A stretch of 64,000 nt of DNA from a bacterium D16-56 (GTDB lineage: Bacteria; Bacillota; Clostridia; Lachnospirales; Lachnospiraceae): positions 124,001 through 188,000 of the forward strand of contig RAYY01000002.1 in assembly GCA_003611875.1 (NCBI GenBank), in the 5' to 3' direction. Made by a program: the position numbers and the translations under genes. The notes beneath the pieces are model-generated. The model saw nothing but the letters and a program-made list of their open reading frames with translations. It ran no database searches and was not told the DNA's origin. Positions within the stretch are counted from its first letter, which is position 1, and every line of letters starts with the position of its first letter. Positions 17,718 through 26,955 of this stretch are shown here, one piece after another.

Positions 17718-18158
17718 TTAATCCGGCCTATGCCCAATACGGTGATAATCAGATATGATGTTTCCTAATGTGATGCTTTCTAAACTTTGGCATAGGTCAT
17801 TTCTTATTTTCTCATAAGAGCAGTCCAATACATTATGGATATTTTTTCCTATGGGGCATAGCTGCGAGGGCAGTGAATGAATGCCTATAAGTTTGGAACT
17901 AAAGGCTGGCTCTATCGCTTTACATATACGGTATAAGGTCACTTCATCCGGCGGACAGTTCAGTGTTGTTCCGCCTGTCCCGAATTTCACAGATATTATG
18001 CCATCCTTTTTCAATGAACTTATAATATTGCGGATTGTGACAGGATTGATCCCGGCTGATAACGCCAGAAGCTCACTGGTTACCTTCTGCTTATCCCCAT
18101 ATTCATAAATAAAAATCAGGCAGTGAATCGCAACCGAACATTTTGTACTGATATGCAT
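17718..18158 (-). CDS. Rrf2-family regulator (YwnA-like)
   Basis: The 146-residue protein starts MHISTKCSVAIHCLIF, the usual Rrf2 opening. It has a winged helix (about 20-75) with VTSELLALSAGINPVTIRNI and the wing GIISVKFGTGGTTLNCPP. The C-terminal part has CPIGKNIHNVLDCSYEKI, close to the CPVG motif of YwnA-type members and unlike the three-cysteine IscR cluster, so iron-sulfur binding is doubtful. ATG 18158 is picked because AAGGAG lies seven bases upstream; the longer frame to 18191 would cover this site. It is divergent from the EFR1 gene, whose promoter carries two nested palindromes, so it likely represses that gene. Confidence 0.8.
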   Translation of the reverse strand: MHISTKCSVAIHCLIFIYEYGDKQKVTSELLALSAGINPVTIRNIISSLKKDGIISVKFGTGGTTLNCPPDEVTLYRICKAIEPAFSSKLIGIHSLPSQLCPIGKNIHNVLDCSYEKIRNDLCQSLESITLGNIISDYHRIGHRPD

Positions 18159-18203
18159 GACATTACTCCTTTCCACGTTAGATTGTAGCATATATTTTTA
18201 TTA

Positions 18204-18263
18204 CTGTAAATCTTGACACTACACCATGCGCCTGTTATAATGGTGTAAATTTTAGATTTACAG
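18204..18263 (+). promoter_or_regulatory. Consensus promoter enclosed by two nested inverted repeats
   Basis: TTGACA (18213-18218), a 17-bp spacer and TATAAT (18236-18241) lead to the EFR1 gene. The outer arms CTGTAAATCT (18204-18213) and AGATTTACAG (18254-18263) are perfect. So are the inner arms TACACCAT (18220-18227) and ATGGTGTA (18240-18247). The inner dyad overlaps the -10 box and the outer one brackets the promoter. The divergent Rrf2 regulator is the natural binder. Confidence 0.75.
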
Positions 18264-18274
18264 GAGGAACAAGC

Positions 18275-19042
18275 ATGAAAATTTCACAGATTATTTTTAG
18301 CCCGACAGGAGGAACGGAAAAGGTTGCAGATGCCATAACAAATACATGGGGACTGCCTGTAAATAAAATTGACTTGTCCAATGCAGAAACCGATTATTCC
18401 TCGCTTAGTTTTGAAAAAGATGATATTGCGCTTATTGCAGCTCCGTCTTTTGGCGGACGTGTTCCAAGCCTTGCCACTCAGAGAATCTCAAATATTCATG
18501 GCAGTCATACCCCCTGTATAATTGTCTGCGTATATGGTAACAGGGCATATGAGGATACCCTGATTGAATTAAGCGATGCTGCTGAAAAAAGCGGCTTTCA
18601 GGTAATTGCTGCCATTGCCGCCATCGCAGAACATTCTATAATGCACCAGTACGCTGCAGGCAGACCGGACACTAAGGATAAAAAAGAATTAAGCAGCTTT
18701 ACGAAAAAAATATCAGAGAAAATAAACAATAACCTGACCAGTCTTTCCACACCGCAGATTCCGGGAAACCGCCCCTACAAGAAAGCGGCTGGAATCGGCT
18801 TAGTACCCAAAGCGGACAATAAATGCACAGACTGTGGTCTTTGCGCCAGACAGTGCCCTGCACAGGCAATCAGCAAAGAAAATCCAAAAGTTACGGACAG
18901 TAAAAAATGTATTTCCTGTATGCGCTGTGTCGTACAATGCCCGCAGTCATCCCGTAAAGTAAATGGAGCTATGGTTTCTGTTGCGGCATTGGCAATGAAA
19001 AAAGCCTGTTCAACAAGGAAAGAAAATGAGCTTTATATTTAA
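18275..19042 (+). CDS. EFR1-type flavodoxin/ferredoxin fusion
   Basis: Residues 1-150 form a flavodoxin-like domain with the FMN phosphate loop SPTGGTEKVA and a later IAAPSFGGRVPS. Near 185-235 two 4Fe-4S motifs follow: CTDCGLCARQCP and CISCMRCVVQCP. This arrangement and the 255-residue length are typical of EFR1-family ferrodoxins of anaerobes, which are soluble electron carriers of unsettled partner. The start has a strong CAGGAGG. It is single-gene, driven by its own consensus promoter and probably controlled by the divergent Rrf2 regulator. It looks intact within a decayed region. Confidence 0.85.
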   Translation: MKISQIIFSPTGGTEKVADAITNTWGLPVNKIDLSNAETDYSSLSFEKDDIALIAAPSFGGRVPSLATQRISNIHGSHTPCIIVCVYGNRAYEDTLIELSDAAEKSGFQVIAAIAAIAEHSIMHQYAAGRPDTKDKKELSSFTKKISEKINNNLTSLSTPQIPGNRPYKKAAGIGLVPKADNKCTDCGLCARQCPAQAISKENPKVTDSKKCISCMRCVVQCPQSSRKVNGAMVSVAALAMKKACSTRKENELYI

Positions 19043-19371
19043 TTTGCTTCCGGTTCTATCCAATGCCATATGATATAGTCTAAAAACCGTAAAAAATAGG
19101 AGTGCCGAAGCACCCCCATTCCCTAAACCCTCTTGCAAAATCCGCAGTGTTGGTTTATAATCATCTTAGAAGCCGAAGGATTCAAGCACGTCCGACGGTT
19201 GTTCAATCGGAAACAATAATCAGTTTAAAAAGCAAACGGATCACCGGCTATTCTCTATACGCAGTGGTTCTTTGTGAACTTTGGGTATAGGCAACAAAAA
19301 TTGTAGGTTGAAATCACATCTGATTTCAGCCTGAATTTTTGCCTATATCCGTTTAGATAATTCAAATCCTT

Positions 19372-19893
19372 TCATCTTGGGCATAAAAGCAAGAAAACAT
19401 TTTTTGAAAGGTTGACTAATTTCGCTCTGCCATATACAATACGTTTGATGAGTTTGAATTTGTTGTTGTTTCCTTCAACAAATCCTGAACTTACTTCCAA
19501 AGATATCGCGTTCTTGACCGGGGCGATATCTTTTTTTATACATCCGCAAAACCCTTTGAGAGAGGAATCTGTATATTTTTCTAAAAAGTCATCTATTTTA
19601 GAGGGTTCTTTTTCCATCAGCGCAGAATGAAATGTTTGGAATACATCCTCTGTCCATCTGACTGCGGGATAATGCTCCTTTATCAAGTTTATATGTTCTT
19701 CTACGGTTTTATTTCTTTTTGACTTAGGATTTTTTGTGAGTATGTACTTTAATATCCCATCCCTTTTTATTACAGTAACATCGTCCGGATAACAGTCCTC
19801 CAGCATTTTCATGGAATGTATCTTTTTTCTGGCGTCTGTGAAGGGTGCGGCTCCATATCCATCCACTATAATTCCTGCCGCAATATTCCCCAA
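19372..19893 (-). pseudogene. ISL3-family transposase C-terminal fragment
   Basis: The frame contains PDDVTVIKRDGILKYIL, NPKSKRNKTVEEHINLIKEH and the ISL3 DDE-domain ending SSGFVEGNNNKFKLIKRIVY. This is the last third or so of a transposase. The zinc-ribbon and first catalytic Asp regions are missing. Its apparent TTG start lies inside another small frame, so the 5' end is a junction rather than a real start. Between 19043 and 19371 I see no gene. Confidence 0.7.
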
Positions 19894-19946
19894 ACGACAC
19901 CAACAAGCAAAAGGAACATGATAACAAATAAAACCTTTTCATTCAT
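19866..19946 (-). CDS. Possible 26-residue membrane peptide or truncated gene start
   Basis: After AAGGGGGAATG an ATG opens MNEKVLFVIMFLLLVGVVWG and ends ILRQEL. This is one hydrophobic helix after a short charged start. The ribosome site is strong. The frame overlaps the junction with the ISL3 fragment by 28 bp, so it may be the first codons of a membrane protein cut by the insertion. An in-frame ATG at 19952 is an alternative start. Confidence 0.35.
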   Translation of the reverse strand: MNEKVLFVIMFLLLVGVVWGILRQEL

Positions 19947-19998
19947 AATCATTCCCCCTTGTTTACAATAGAACAATACAACATATGAAAACCATACT

Positions 19999-21504
19999 CT
20001 AAAAACTGTATTCAAGAAGTTTCCGTTTTCTCTCAATCATCTCGTCGATTCTTTCTATGAAAGAAGACACATCTTTAACATTCTCGCATCTCTCGATCCG
20101 TCCGTCAGGGTATACCCTTTTCGATGTGCTTCCGGCGCCGCAGCCAATGATGGTCTGCTGTTCCTCCATAATCAGGATATTGTAAATGCACTCTTTGTCC
20201 GGCAGGGCATACCCTACATTTTCAAAATTCCCCGCCATATTTTTCTGCCGATACAGATAATAAGGTTCCATTCCCATTTCCCGTGCATACCGGACAGTCA
20301 TGTCAAGAATCTCTTGGGTTCCCACAATCTTATAATCCCTGTAAGCTTCCCGCATGGTATTCAGCCGGGCCGCCCGCTTGATGGCTAACGAGTGGACCGT
20401 CAGACTGTCAGGTCCCAAAGCCTTCACGGCCTCCAGGGTCCTTTTCACGTCCTCCCTTTCCTCCTGGGGCAGTCCTACAATCAGATCCATATTAATATTG
20501 TCAAACCCCATTTCCCTTGCCAGCCAAAACCGTTCCTGCACATCCTCCGCCGTGTGCTGCCGTCCGATCAGATCCAGGGTCTTCTGGTTCATGGTTTGAG
20601 GATTGATAGAAATCCGGGTGACTCCGTATTGTCTCAGCACGGCCAGCTTTTCCTTCGTAATACTGTCCGGCCTTCCCGCCTCTACCGTAAATTCTGCTGC
20701 TCCTGCACAGTCAAAGGTATGGGTCAGCTTTTCCAGAAGCAGCCGAAGCTCATCCGAAGGCAGGGATGTGGGTGTGCCCCCTCCTACATAGATGGAAGAC
20801 GGATGCCTTCCTGCCTGCTCTGCCGCATAATCAAGCTCATGAAACAAAGCAGCCCGGTATTCCTTTAGATGCCCGATCCATTTTTCTATGGGATATGAGG
20901 TAAAAGAGCAGTAAAGACACGTAGTCGGGCAAAAAGGGATTCCCACATACAGGCTGTATCCTTCTGCATGTTTCTCTGGGCATCCAAAAAAACGGGATAA
21001 AAGCTGTCTCTCCCGTCTTGCGGTCTCCACGCACAGCCGAATCTTTTCATCGTCGGCAAAATACATTTCCTTCATGTAATCCGCAATCTCTTCCTGAGTT
21101 TTCCCCTCCTCCAACAAGGTCAGGGCAATCTTTGCCGGACGGATCCCGGTCAGGGAACCCCAGGGAAGGCTTTTGCCGGTCACTGCCTTCAGGATCACAT
21201 ACAGCCTGCGCTTGATCTTATTTTTCGTCTCGGGCCGGTTGTCATAATCCACTGACAAAGGCTCATCAAAATGATCCAGCTCCCTTCGCTCTGCCGGTAT
21301 GGTGCTTCGAAAGCAGCAATGCTCCCCGCCCCGAAACACTACCTGGATGGCAAAGCTTTTCCGGTCCTTTGAAAGCCTCCCCACCACACAAAGGCTCAAA
21401 TCCGGCGCCTCCTCATATGCAAACCCCTCTCCGGGGAAAAATGCCATCAAAAGCTCCCGAATATCCTGTTCATATCCATTATCGTTTAACAATATTCCAA
21501 TCAT
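19999..21504 (-). CDS. hemZ: Coproporphyrinogen III dehydrogenase-like radical SAM protein HemZ
   Basis: The 501-residue protein has an N-terminal domain (about 1-175) specific to clostridial and Bacillus HemZ. A radical SAM core follows with Cys192, Cys196 and Cys199 in GIPFCPTTCLYCSF, then YVGGGTPTSL, SINPQTMN and LIVGLPQE. A C-terminal HemN-like part reads NVGYALP. HemN-family enzymes oxidise coproporphyrinogen III without oxygen, though HemZ proteins are not all proven to do so and no other haem genes are nearby. It lies 83 bp after a metallo-hydrolase gene in the same direction, with a short GCTGCT/AGCAGC hairpin between them. Confidence 0.85.
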   Translation of the reverse strand: MIGILLNDNGYEQDIRELLMAFFPGEGFAYEEAPDLSLCVVGRLSKDRKSFAIQVVFRGGEHCCFRSTIPAERRELDHFDEPLSVDYDNRPETKNKIKRRLYVILKAVTGKSLPWGSLTGIRPAKIALTLLEEGKTQEEIADYMKEMYFADDEKIRLCVETARRERQLLSRFFGCPEKHAEGYSLYVGIPFCPTTCLYCSFTSYPIEKWIGHLKEYRAALFHELDYAAEQAGRHPSSIYVGGGTPTSLPSDELRLLLEKLTHTFDCAGAAEFTVEAGRPDSITKEKLAVLRQYGVTRISINPQTMNQKTLDLIGRQHTAEDVQERFWLAREMGFDNINMDLIVGLPQEEREDVKRTLEAVKALGPDSLTVHSLAIKRAARLNTMREAYRDYKIVGTQEILDMTVRYAREMGMEPYYLYRQKNMAGNFENVGYALPDKECIYNILIMEEQQTIIGCGAGSTSKRVYPDGRIERCENVKDVSSFIERIDEMIERKRKLLEYSF

Positions 21505-21586
21505 CGCTTCTGCCTATTTGTTTCTCGCCTTTCTGTTGCTGCTTCGCAGCAGCTTTGTATAAGTTGTGAACTGTCCAAAAGCCGCC

Positions 21587-22234
21587 CTACTTTCTCCGAT
21601 ATACTGCCGCCGGATTATATCGTTTTTCGTGGCCAATGGTCGTGACCTCTCCATGTCCCGGATAGACCATGGTATCCTCCGGCAAAGTCAGAAGCTTTTC
21701 TGTGATAGAACGTACAATGGCCTGCAGATCCCCGGTCGGCAGATCCGTCCGCCCCAGAGAATCTGCAAACAAGGTATCTCCGCTGAGCAGCACATCCTCT
21801 GACTCCACATAGTAACACACAGACCCGGCTGTATGTCCCGGCGTTTCCAGCACCTTCCAGGAAAAACCGACAAGCGAAAGCACATCCCCATCCTTCACCA
21901 GCACATCAGCCTCAATGACGGTCTGCTCCGTCCCCATACTCCCGCTGAGATTTAAGGAAGCATCCTGCAAAAGCCGGTCCTCCTCCCGCCCTGCATATAC
22001 CTTACAGGGAAATGCCCGGCAGATATCCTTCACAGCCAGAATATGGTCAAAATGCCCGTGGGTCAAAAGCACTGCCGTGGGATGCACTCCCAACTCCCGG
22101 CATTTGTTCAGCACATAGGCCCCGTTGTCCGCCGGATCCACTACCACAGCCTCCCTTGTGCCGTCATGAAAAATCAGGTAGCAGTTGGTGCTGACTCCTC
22201 CCAGCACATACGTCTGAATCCGAAAATCACTCAT
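21587..22234 (-). CDS. MBL-fold metallo-hydrolase (glyoxalase II-like)
   Basis: The 215-residue protein carries the metal-binding motif THGHFDHI, a further His in ETPGHTAGS, Asp in LLSGDTLF and His in VYPGHGEVT, all of the class B/glyoxalase II pattern. It is shorter than true glyoxalase II, lacking the C-terminal glutathione-binding helices, and matches the YcbL/GloB-like type of hydrolases. It is cytosolic, with thioester hydrolysis likely but the substrate unknown. ATG 22234 is chosen because GGAGG sits just before it; the longer frame (22246) would include this site. It is co-directional with hemZ. Confidence 0.85.
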   Translation of the reverse strand: MSDFRIQTYVLGGVSTNCYLIFHDGTREAVVVDPADNGAYVLNKCRELGVHPTAVLLTHGHFDHILAVKDICRAFPCKVYAGREEDRLLQDASLNLSGSMGTEQTVIEADVLVKDGDVLSLVGFSWKVLETPGHTAGSVCYYVESEDVLLSGDTLFADSLGRTDLPTGDLQAIVRSITEKLLTLPEDTMVYPGHGEVTTIGHEKRYNPAAVYRRK

Positions 22235-22386
22235 TTTTTCCTCCATTCTTTACCATAGCCTCCCGCAATCTCTAAGCTTTATTTCATGGGGACTTTGAGA
22301 TTCCGATTTTACGGATCCCCCCACATTTCATGGAAAATACGGATATAAAACGCCTATTTTCCGATAAATGCTTCCGAGAATCCATT

Positions 22387-22480
22387 ACATATCTCACAGC
22401 ACATCCTACTATGCGAGTATTGCATACCCTGCTTTATCAGGTATAAACAGGTATGGGTGAAACGCTTTTCTTTCACCCCT
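22387..22480 (+). repeat. Dispersed intergenic repeat, long copy 1
   Basis: The unit runs from CTCACAGCACATCCTACT through GAGTATTGCAT and GCTTTATC to the hairpin GGGTGAAA-N8-TTTCACCC (22455-22478). It aligns without gaps over about 85 bp with the copy at 54402-54500. Shorter relatives are at 26175, 32523 and 61405. It stands in the 353-bp gap between rel and the MBL gene, opposite to their direction. Nothing else was seen in that gap. Confidence 0.6.
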
Positions 22481-22587
22481 TCCTCTTTCCCAACACACCT
22501 TCTGCGTCCTATCATTCTGAAAATTCTAAAAACGATTCTTTGCTGAAAATCCCCATGAGAAAAAGCGCCGGCCGCGCTTTTCTGCCC

Positions 22588-24867
22588 TTATCCGGCAGTC
22601 CGCTCGATATCCAGCACTCCCTCAATCTGTCTTATCTTATCTGTCAGCCGGTTCAGCTCCTCCTTGCCATGAATGTCAAAGGTCATGAGAATAGTTGCCT
22701 TCCCCTGCTTGCTGGTACGCACATTAATCGAAGTAATATCAATCTGCCTTTCCGTAAACACCTTGGAAATATCCACAAAAATCCCGATCCGATTGTTGGC
22801 ATAGATCTGGATCTCCGTGGAATACCGCTCCTTGCCATCGTCCCCGTCCCCCTGCTGCCACTCTGCATCAATCAGCCTGACCCGCTCCTCCTCCGGCAGG
22901 TTGATCACATTGATGCAGTCCGTGCGATGAATGGAAACGCCTCGTCCTCTGGTGACGAATCCCACAATCTCATCTCCCGGAACCGGGCTGCAGCATCGGG
23001 AAAACCGCACCGCCACATCGTGAATACCCTTGACCACAATCCCGCTTTTGGACCTTTTGGAAACCGGGACCCGGCTGCTGATATCATTTAATCCATCCAG
23101 AATATTCTTGTCCGTGACCTGGCTTCTGAGCTTTTTGTTCCGCTCCTCCAGCATCTTGTTGATGACCTGGCCTTCCTTTAGCCCTCCGTGTCCGATGGAA
23201 GCCAGCACAGAATCCCAATCCTTGAACGCATACCGGACCATCACCTTTTGCTGCAGCTCCGGCCTGTTAAGCTCCGGAAAATTAATCCCCTTCCCCTTGC
23301 AGTAGCGGTCGATCATCTCCTTTCCCTTAATGATATTGTCCTCTTTCAGCTCTGTCTTAAACCATTGATTGATCTTATTCCTGGCCTGGGTACTCTTGAC
23401 CAATGTCAGCCAGTCCCGGCTGGGCCCCTTAGAATTCTGAGAGGTAATGACCTCGATCTGATCCCCGTTCTGGATCACATAGTCAATATTTACCAGCTTG
23501 CCGTTGACCCTGGCTCCCACCATCTTGTTGCCCACTGCACTGTGTATGGCATAGGCAAAATCAATCGGCGTGGAACCGCTGGGCAGATTTTTCACGTCCC
23601 CTGACGGTGTAAAGCAGTACACATTATCCGAGAACAGATCCAAATCTCCCTTGACCAGGCTTAAAAACTCCCTGGAATCGTCGGTATCCCTCTGCCACTC
23701 CAGAATCTGCCGCAGCCAGCTCATCTTGGCTTCCTCATCCCCTGCCGCGATCTTGCCGCTTCCGCTTTCCTTGTACTTCCAGTGGGCGGCAATCCCGTAC
23801 TCAGCCGTCCGGTGCATGTCAAAGGTCCGGATCTGGATCTCAAAAGGCTGTCCGGTACTGCCGATCAGGGTGGTGTGAAGGGACTGGTACATATTGGGCT
23901 TGGGCATAGCGATATAATCCTTGAACCGTCCCGGAATCGGTTTGTAAAGCTCATGGATCACCCCCAAAGCCCCATAGCAATCCTTCACCGTCTCCACAAT
24001 AATCCTGACAGCAAATAAATCATAGATCTGGTCCACTGTCTTGTCCTGGTTCACCATCTTCTTATAAATGCTGAAAAAATGCTTCACCCGTCCTTCCACA
24101 CTGGCACAAATCCCTGCCTCCATCATGTGATTCCGCACATCATCCACAATTTCCCGGACAAACTGCTCTCTGGCGCCTTTGCGCAGATTCACCTTTTCCA
24201 CCAGGTCATAATACACCTCCGGCTTTAAAAACCGCAGAGACAGATCGTCAAGCTCTGTCTTAATACGGGAAATACCCAGACGATCTGCAATCGGAGCATA
24301 GATCTCCAAGGTCTCCCTGGCCTTTTCCTTCTGCTTCTCCGGCTTCCAGAACTGCCCGGTCCGCATATTGTGAAGCCGGTCCGCCAGCTTGATAATAATC
24401 ACCCGGATATCCCTGGCCATAGCCAAAAACATCTTCCGCAGGTTCTCTGCCTGGATCTCCACCTTGTCCTTGTCCCAGGAAAGCTGGGTCAGCTTGGTAA
24501 CGCCGTCCACTAAAAAGGCCACCTCAGAGCCAAACTCCCTGGTAGTATCCTCCAGGGTCATGGCCGTATCCTCCACCACATCATGCAGAAGCCCGGAGGC
24601 AATCGTCTCTTTATCCATCTCTAAATCTGCCAGGATAATCGCCACACATAAAGGATGAATAATATAAGGCTCTCCTGATTTGCGCTTCTGGTCCTTATGA
24701 GCATCACGGGCAATCTTGTATGCCTTTTCAATCATTGTAATATCATCCGAAGGATGATACTTGCCAATTGTCTGAACCAGCCTTTGATACAATTCCTCCG
24801 GACTGGTAAAATCCGCAGGATTCTCCAGCTCGTTGTTGGTTTTCTTACCCGCATATTCATTCGTCAT
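22588..24867 (-). CDS. rel: Bifunctional (p)ppGpp synthetase/hydrolase
   Basis: The full-length Rel (759 residues) has an HD hydrolase domain (about 40-190; SGLLHDVVEDT and the HNMRTGQFW helix) and the synthetase domain with YQSLHTTLIG, about 230-345. The RFKDYIAMPKPN stretch, rather than an EXDD-type change, suggests a bifunctional enzyme. A TGS domain (VYCFTPSGDVKNLP), a helical/zinc-finger part (RFSRCCSPVPGDEI with HRTDC) and a C-terminal ACT domain follow. It makes and degrades the stringent-response alarmone at the ribosome. ATG 24867 has AGGTGG eight bases upstream; the frame also opens at GTG 24879. Confidence 0.93.
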   Translation of the reverse strand: MTNEYAGKKTNNELENPADFTSPEELYQRLVQTIGKYHPSDDITMIEKAYKIARDAHKDQKRKSGEPYIIHPLCVAIILADLEMDKETIASGLLHDVVEDTAMTLEDTTREFGSEVAFLVDGVTKLTQLSWDKDKVEIQAENLRKMFLAMARDIRVIIIKLADRLHNMRTGQFWKPEKQKEKARETLEIYAPIADRLGISRIKTELDDLSLRFLKPEVYYDLVEKVNLRKGAREQFVREIVDDVRNHMMEAGICASVEGRVKHFFSIYKKMVNQDKTVDQIYDLFAVRIIVETVKDCYGALGVIHELYKPIPGRFKDYIAMPKPNMYQSLHTTLIGSTGQPFEIQIRTFDMHRTAEYGIAAHWKYKESGSGKIAAGDEEAKMSWLRQILEWQRDTDDSREFLSLVKGDLDLFSDNVYCFTPSGDVKNLPSGSTPIDFAYAIHSAVGNKMVGARVNGKLVNIDYVIQNGDQIEVITSQNSKGPSRDWLTLVKSTQARNKINQWFKTELKEDNIIKGKEMIDRYCKGKGINFPELNRPELQQKVMVRYAFKDWDSVLASIGHGGLKEGQVINKMLEERNKKLRSQVTDKNILDGLNDISSRVPVSKRSKSGIVVKGIHDVAVRFSRCCSPVPGDEIVGFVTRGRGVSIHRTDCINVINLPEEERVRLIDAEWQQGDGDDGKERYSTEIQIYANNRIGIFVDISKVFTERQIDITSINVRTSKQGKATILMTFDIHGKEELNRLTDKIRQIEGVLDIERTAG

Positions 24868-25001
24868 AGAAAAAGCCACCTTTTCTGAGCATTCTGTTTC
24901 GCAAAAGATTATTTCGTTCTATTTTACACAAAATGCTGTTGATTATCAAGTCCTTTTTCCAGGCTTGCCGCAATTTGCCGCAATTCGTGGATTTTGCCGG
25001 T

Positions 25002-25451
25002 TCATATAAAGGGTTCTTTACTGCTTCCCCGTCTCTTAAGCGCCTCCTTCAGGTACTGGTACCGCTGCCGCTTCTCCTCCTTTGCAAAATGTGTCTCTCT
25101 GAACTGCTCCAGGTTATTTTCATAGTTTAAAGCCTTTTCACCGAACTGCTCGCTGGTAAGGTCAAACGTACAGCCATCCACCACATTATAGCAATGGTAA
25201 TTCCCCTCAGGGAGAAGGATTCCATAAACCTTTCCCCCAAAAATATCCTGAGCCAGAAATGACGTGACGGAACATTGTCCAAGGGTTCGGTTCTCCCTGG
25301 ACCACTGGTCACGCAGTCTGGGTGCGCAGGTATGTTCACACCAGATGTCAAAAAGCGCATCATACAAATCCTGCGGCGTCCGGATTCCCTTATATTCCTC
25401 GGTTATTGCGAAAACCTTTCCATGCTTCCAGCCATAATAGGCATAATTCAT
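25002..25451 (-). CDS. YunG-like protein with papain-like Cys-His-Asp pattern
   Basis: The 149-residue protein has GQCSVTSFLAQDIFGGKVYG, then NYHCYNVVDG and FDLTSEQF. The order Cys, His, Asp with FDLT is what I recall for the small YunG family, whose fold resembles cysteine peptidases or transglutaminases; the function is unknown. The C-terminal 40 residues are charged and helical. It may have a hydrolase or regulatory role, but no partner gene is obvious. It stands alone downstream of rel's start region, on the same strand, behind a GGGCGGAAG site. Confidence 0.6.
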   Translation of the reverse strand: MNYAYYGWKHGKVFAITEEYKGIRTPQDLYDALFDIWCEHTCAPRLRDQWSRENRTLGQCSVTSFLAQDIFGGKVYGILLPEGNYHCYNVVDGCTFDLTSEQFGEKALNYENNLEQFRETHFAKEEKRQRYQYLKEALKRRGSSKEPFI

Positions 25452-25533
25452 TTTTCTTCCGCCCTTTCCTTATTTTTCATTGAACCTGAATATTTTCCTG
25501 TCATCCTGCTTGATATGCCTGATTAGGCTGTAT

Positions 25534-25974
25534 TTAGAGCGCATCCATATCAATCAGTGTGATCGAACTACTAAAGAAAAGGATGATAAGAATCAGGAGA
25601 AGAAATACGCAAGCTCCTGCAAAAATCAAATACTTGAAGATCCTCTTCTGCCTGATAAATGCCAGGTAATTCAGTATTCCGATTCCCACCCAGAGAACCA
25701 AACGCTTCACATCACTCCAAATAAAATCATAGATACCCCAATCCTTATACGTGTCATAACTAGGACCGCCTACATCATCATAAGTGCTCAAGATAAAAAT
25801 GCTCAAGATAAAAAGATGAACAAAAGCAGTACAAACACAGAATCCCATCACACATACAGGCAGCCATATATACCGAAAGGTCTTATGATTATATGCATAA
25901 ATACTTCCGGCAAACAAGCTTATTAAAAAGCCTGCAACGCTAATCAGACAGACTAACCACCCATATGTTTCCAA
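25534..25974 (-). CDS. Membrane protein of unknown function
   Basis: About 146 residues with four hydrophobic segments: WLVCLISVAGFLISLFAG, IWLPVCVMGFCVCTAFVHLF, LVLWVGIGILNYLAFI and YLIFAGACVFLLLILIILFF. I recognise no family. A TTG start at 25974 is proposed because AGGAGG lies eight bases upstream and fits the first helix. The frame extends to 26082 but has no other ribosome site. It is flanked by the YunG-like gene and the amino-acid transporter operon, both on the same strand. Confidence 0.5.
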   Translation of the reverse strand: METYGWLVCLISVAGFLISLFAGSIYAYNHKTFRYIWLPVCVMGFCVCTAFVHLFILSIFILSTYDDVGGPSYDTYKDWGIYDFIWSDVKRLVLWVGIGILNYLAFIRQKRIFKYLIFAGACVFLLLILIILFFSSSITLIDMDAL

Positions 25975-26174
25975 ATCATCTTCCCTCCTGTTTTCCAGAT
26001 ATTTGCCCATTCGAATATACATATACAGAACACATGGCCTATGCGGTCCCAGCAGAATTACAGCTGCACAGACTCTGTACATTCTTTTTCTTCTCTATTG
26101 TATCATTTTTTCACAAAAAAGCCACCAGATTATTTTCCAGCGGCCTAAATCCTATTCATTCTGCTCATTTTTCT

Positions 26175-26220
26175 CTATGCGGTGCATGCTTCACAATGCA
26201 TCGTGCTATGGGAGGATTGC
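26175..26220 (+). repeat. Dispersed intergenic repeat, short copy 2
   Basis: CTATGCGGTGCATGCTTCAC and then AATGCATCGTGCTATGGGAG match the 5' half of the repeat family. The TGCAT/ATGCA arms around GCTTCAC keep the first hairpin seen in the 61405 copy. The terminal GGGTGAAA hairpin is absent. It abuts the stop of the amino-acid ABC ATPase gene. Confidence 0.45.
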
Positions 26221-26955
26221 TTAAAGCACCTTATTCAAAAAGCTGATGGTTCTCTCCTCCTTGGGATTCCCAAAGATCTCCTCCGGCGTCCCTTCCTCCA
26301 CAATAACCCCTTCATCCATAAAGATCACCCGATCAGCCACCTCTCTGGCAAATCCCATCTCATGAGTCACCACCACCATGGTCATTCCGTCTGCCGCAAG
26401 CTGCTTCATCACCTCCAGCACCTCTCCCACCATCTCCGGGTCCAGGGCACTGGTAGGCTCGTCAAACAGCATAATATCCGGATTCATGGCCAGCGCCCGG
26501 GCAATGGCCACCCTCTGCTTCTGTCCTCCGGAAAGCTGTCCCGGATGCACCTTTGCTTTATCGGCAAGCCCAACCCGCTCCAAAAGCTCTATGGCCTTTT
26601 TTGCTGCGCTCTCTTTATCCATCTTCTTTAGCTCCACCGGAGCCAAGGTAATATTCTCCTGAACAGTCAGATGAGGGAACAGGTTAAAATGCTGGAAAAC
26701 CATTCCGATATTCTCCCGCACCTTATTAATATTCACATTCGAGTCCGATATGGGATGCCCATCCACAATGACCTCTCCTGCCGTAATGCTCTCTAATCGG
26801 TTCAGGCACCGCAAAAATGTACTTTTTCCTGATCCGGAAGGCCCGATCAGGCATACGACCTCACCCTCTGCCACCTCCAGGCTGATTTTTTTCAGCACCT
26901 CAAGCTGACCAAAATTTTTCTTCAGGTTCTTTACTGTGATTTTTTTATTTTCCAT
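26221..26955 (-). CDS. Polar amino-acid ABC transporter, ATPase
   Basis: The 244-residue GlnQ/ArtP-type ATPase has Walker [17 protein letters not shown]-loop [13 protein letters not shown], signature LSGGQKQR, Walker [15 protein letters not shown] and VTHEMGF. Its start lies within the last codons of the permease gene (11-bp overlap). It powers the uptake system made with the next two genes upstream. All motifs are intact and the length is typical. Confidence 0.93.
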   Translation of the reverse strand: MENKKITVKNLKKNFGQLEVLKKISLEVAEGEVVCLIGPSGSGKSTFLRCLNRLESITAGEVIVDGHPISDSNVNINKVRENIGMVFQHFNLFPHLTVQENITLAPVELKKMDKESAAKKAIELLERVGLADKAKVHPGQLSGGQKQRVAIARALAMNPDIMLFDEPTSALDPEMVGEVLEVMKQLAADGMTMVVVTHEMGFAREVADRVIFMDEGVIVEEGTPEEIFGNPKEERTISFLNKVL

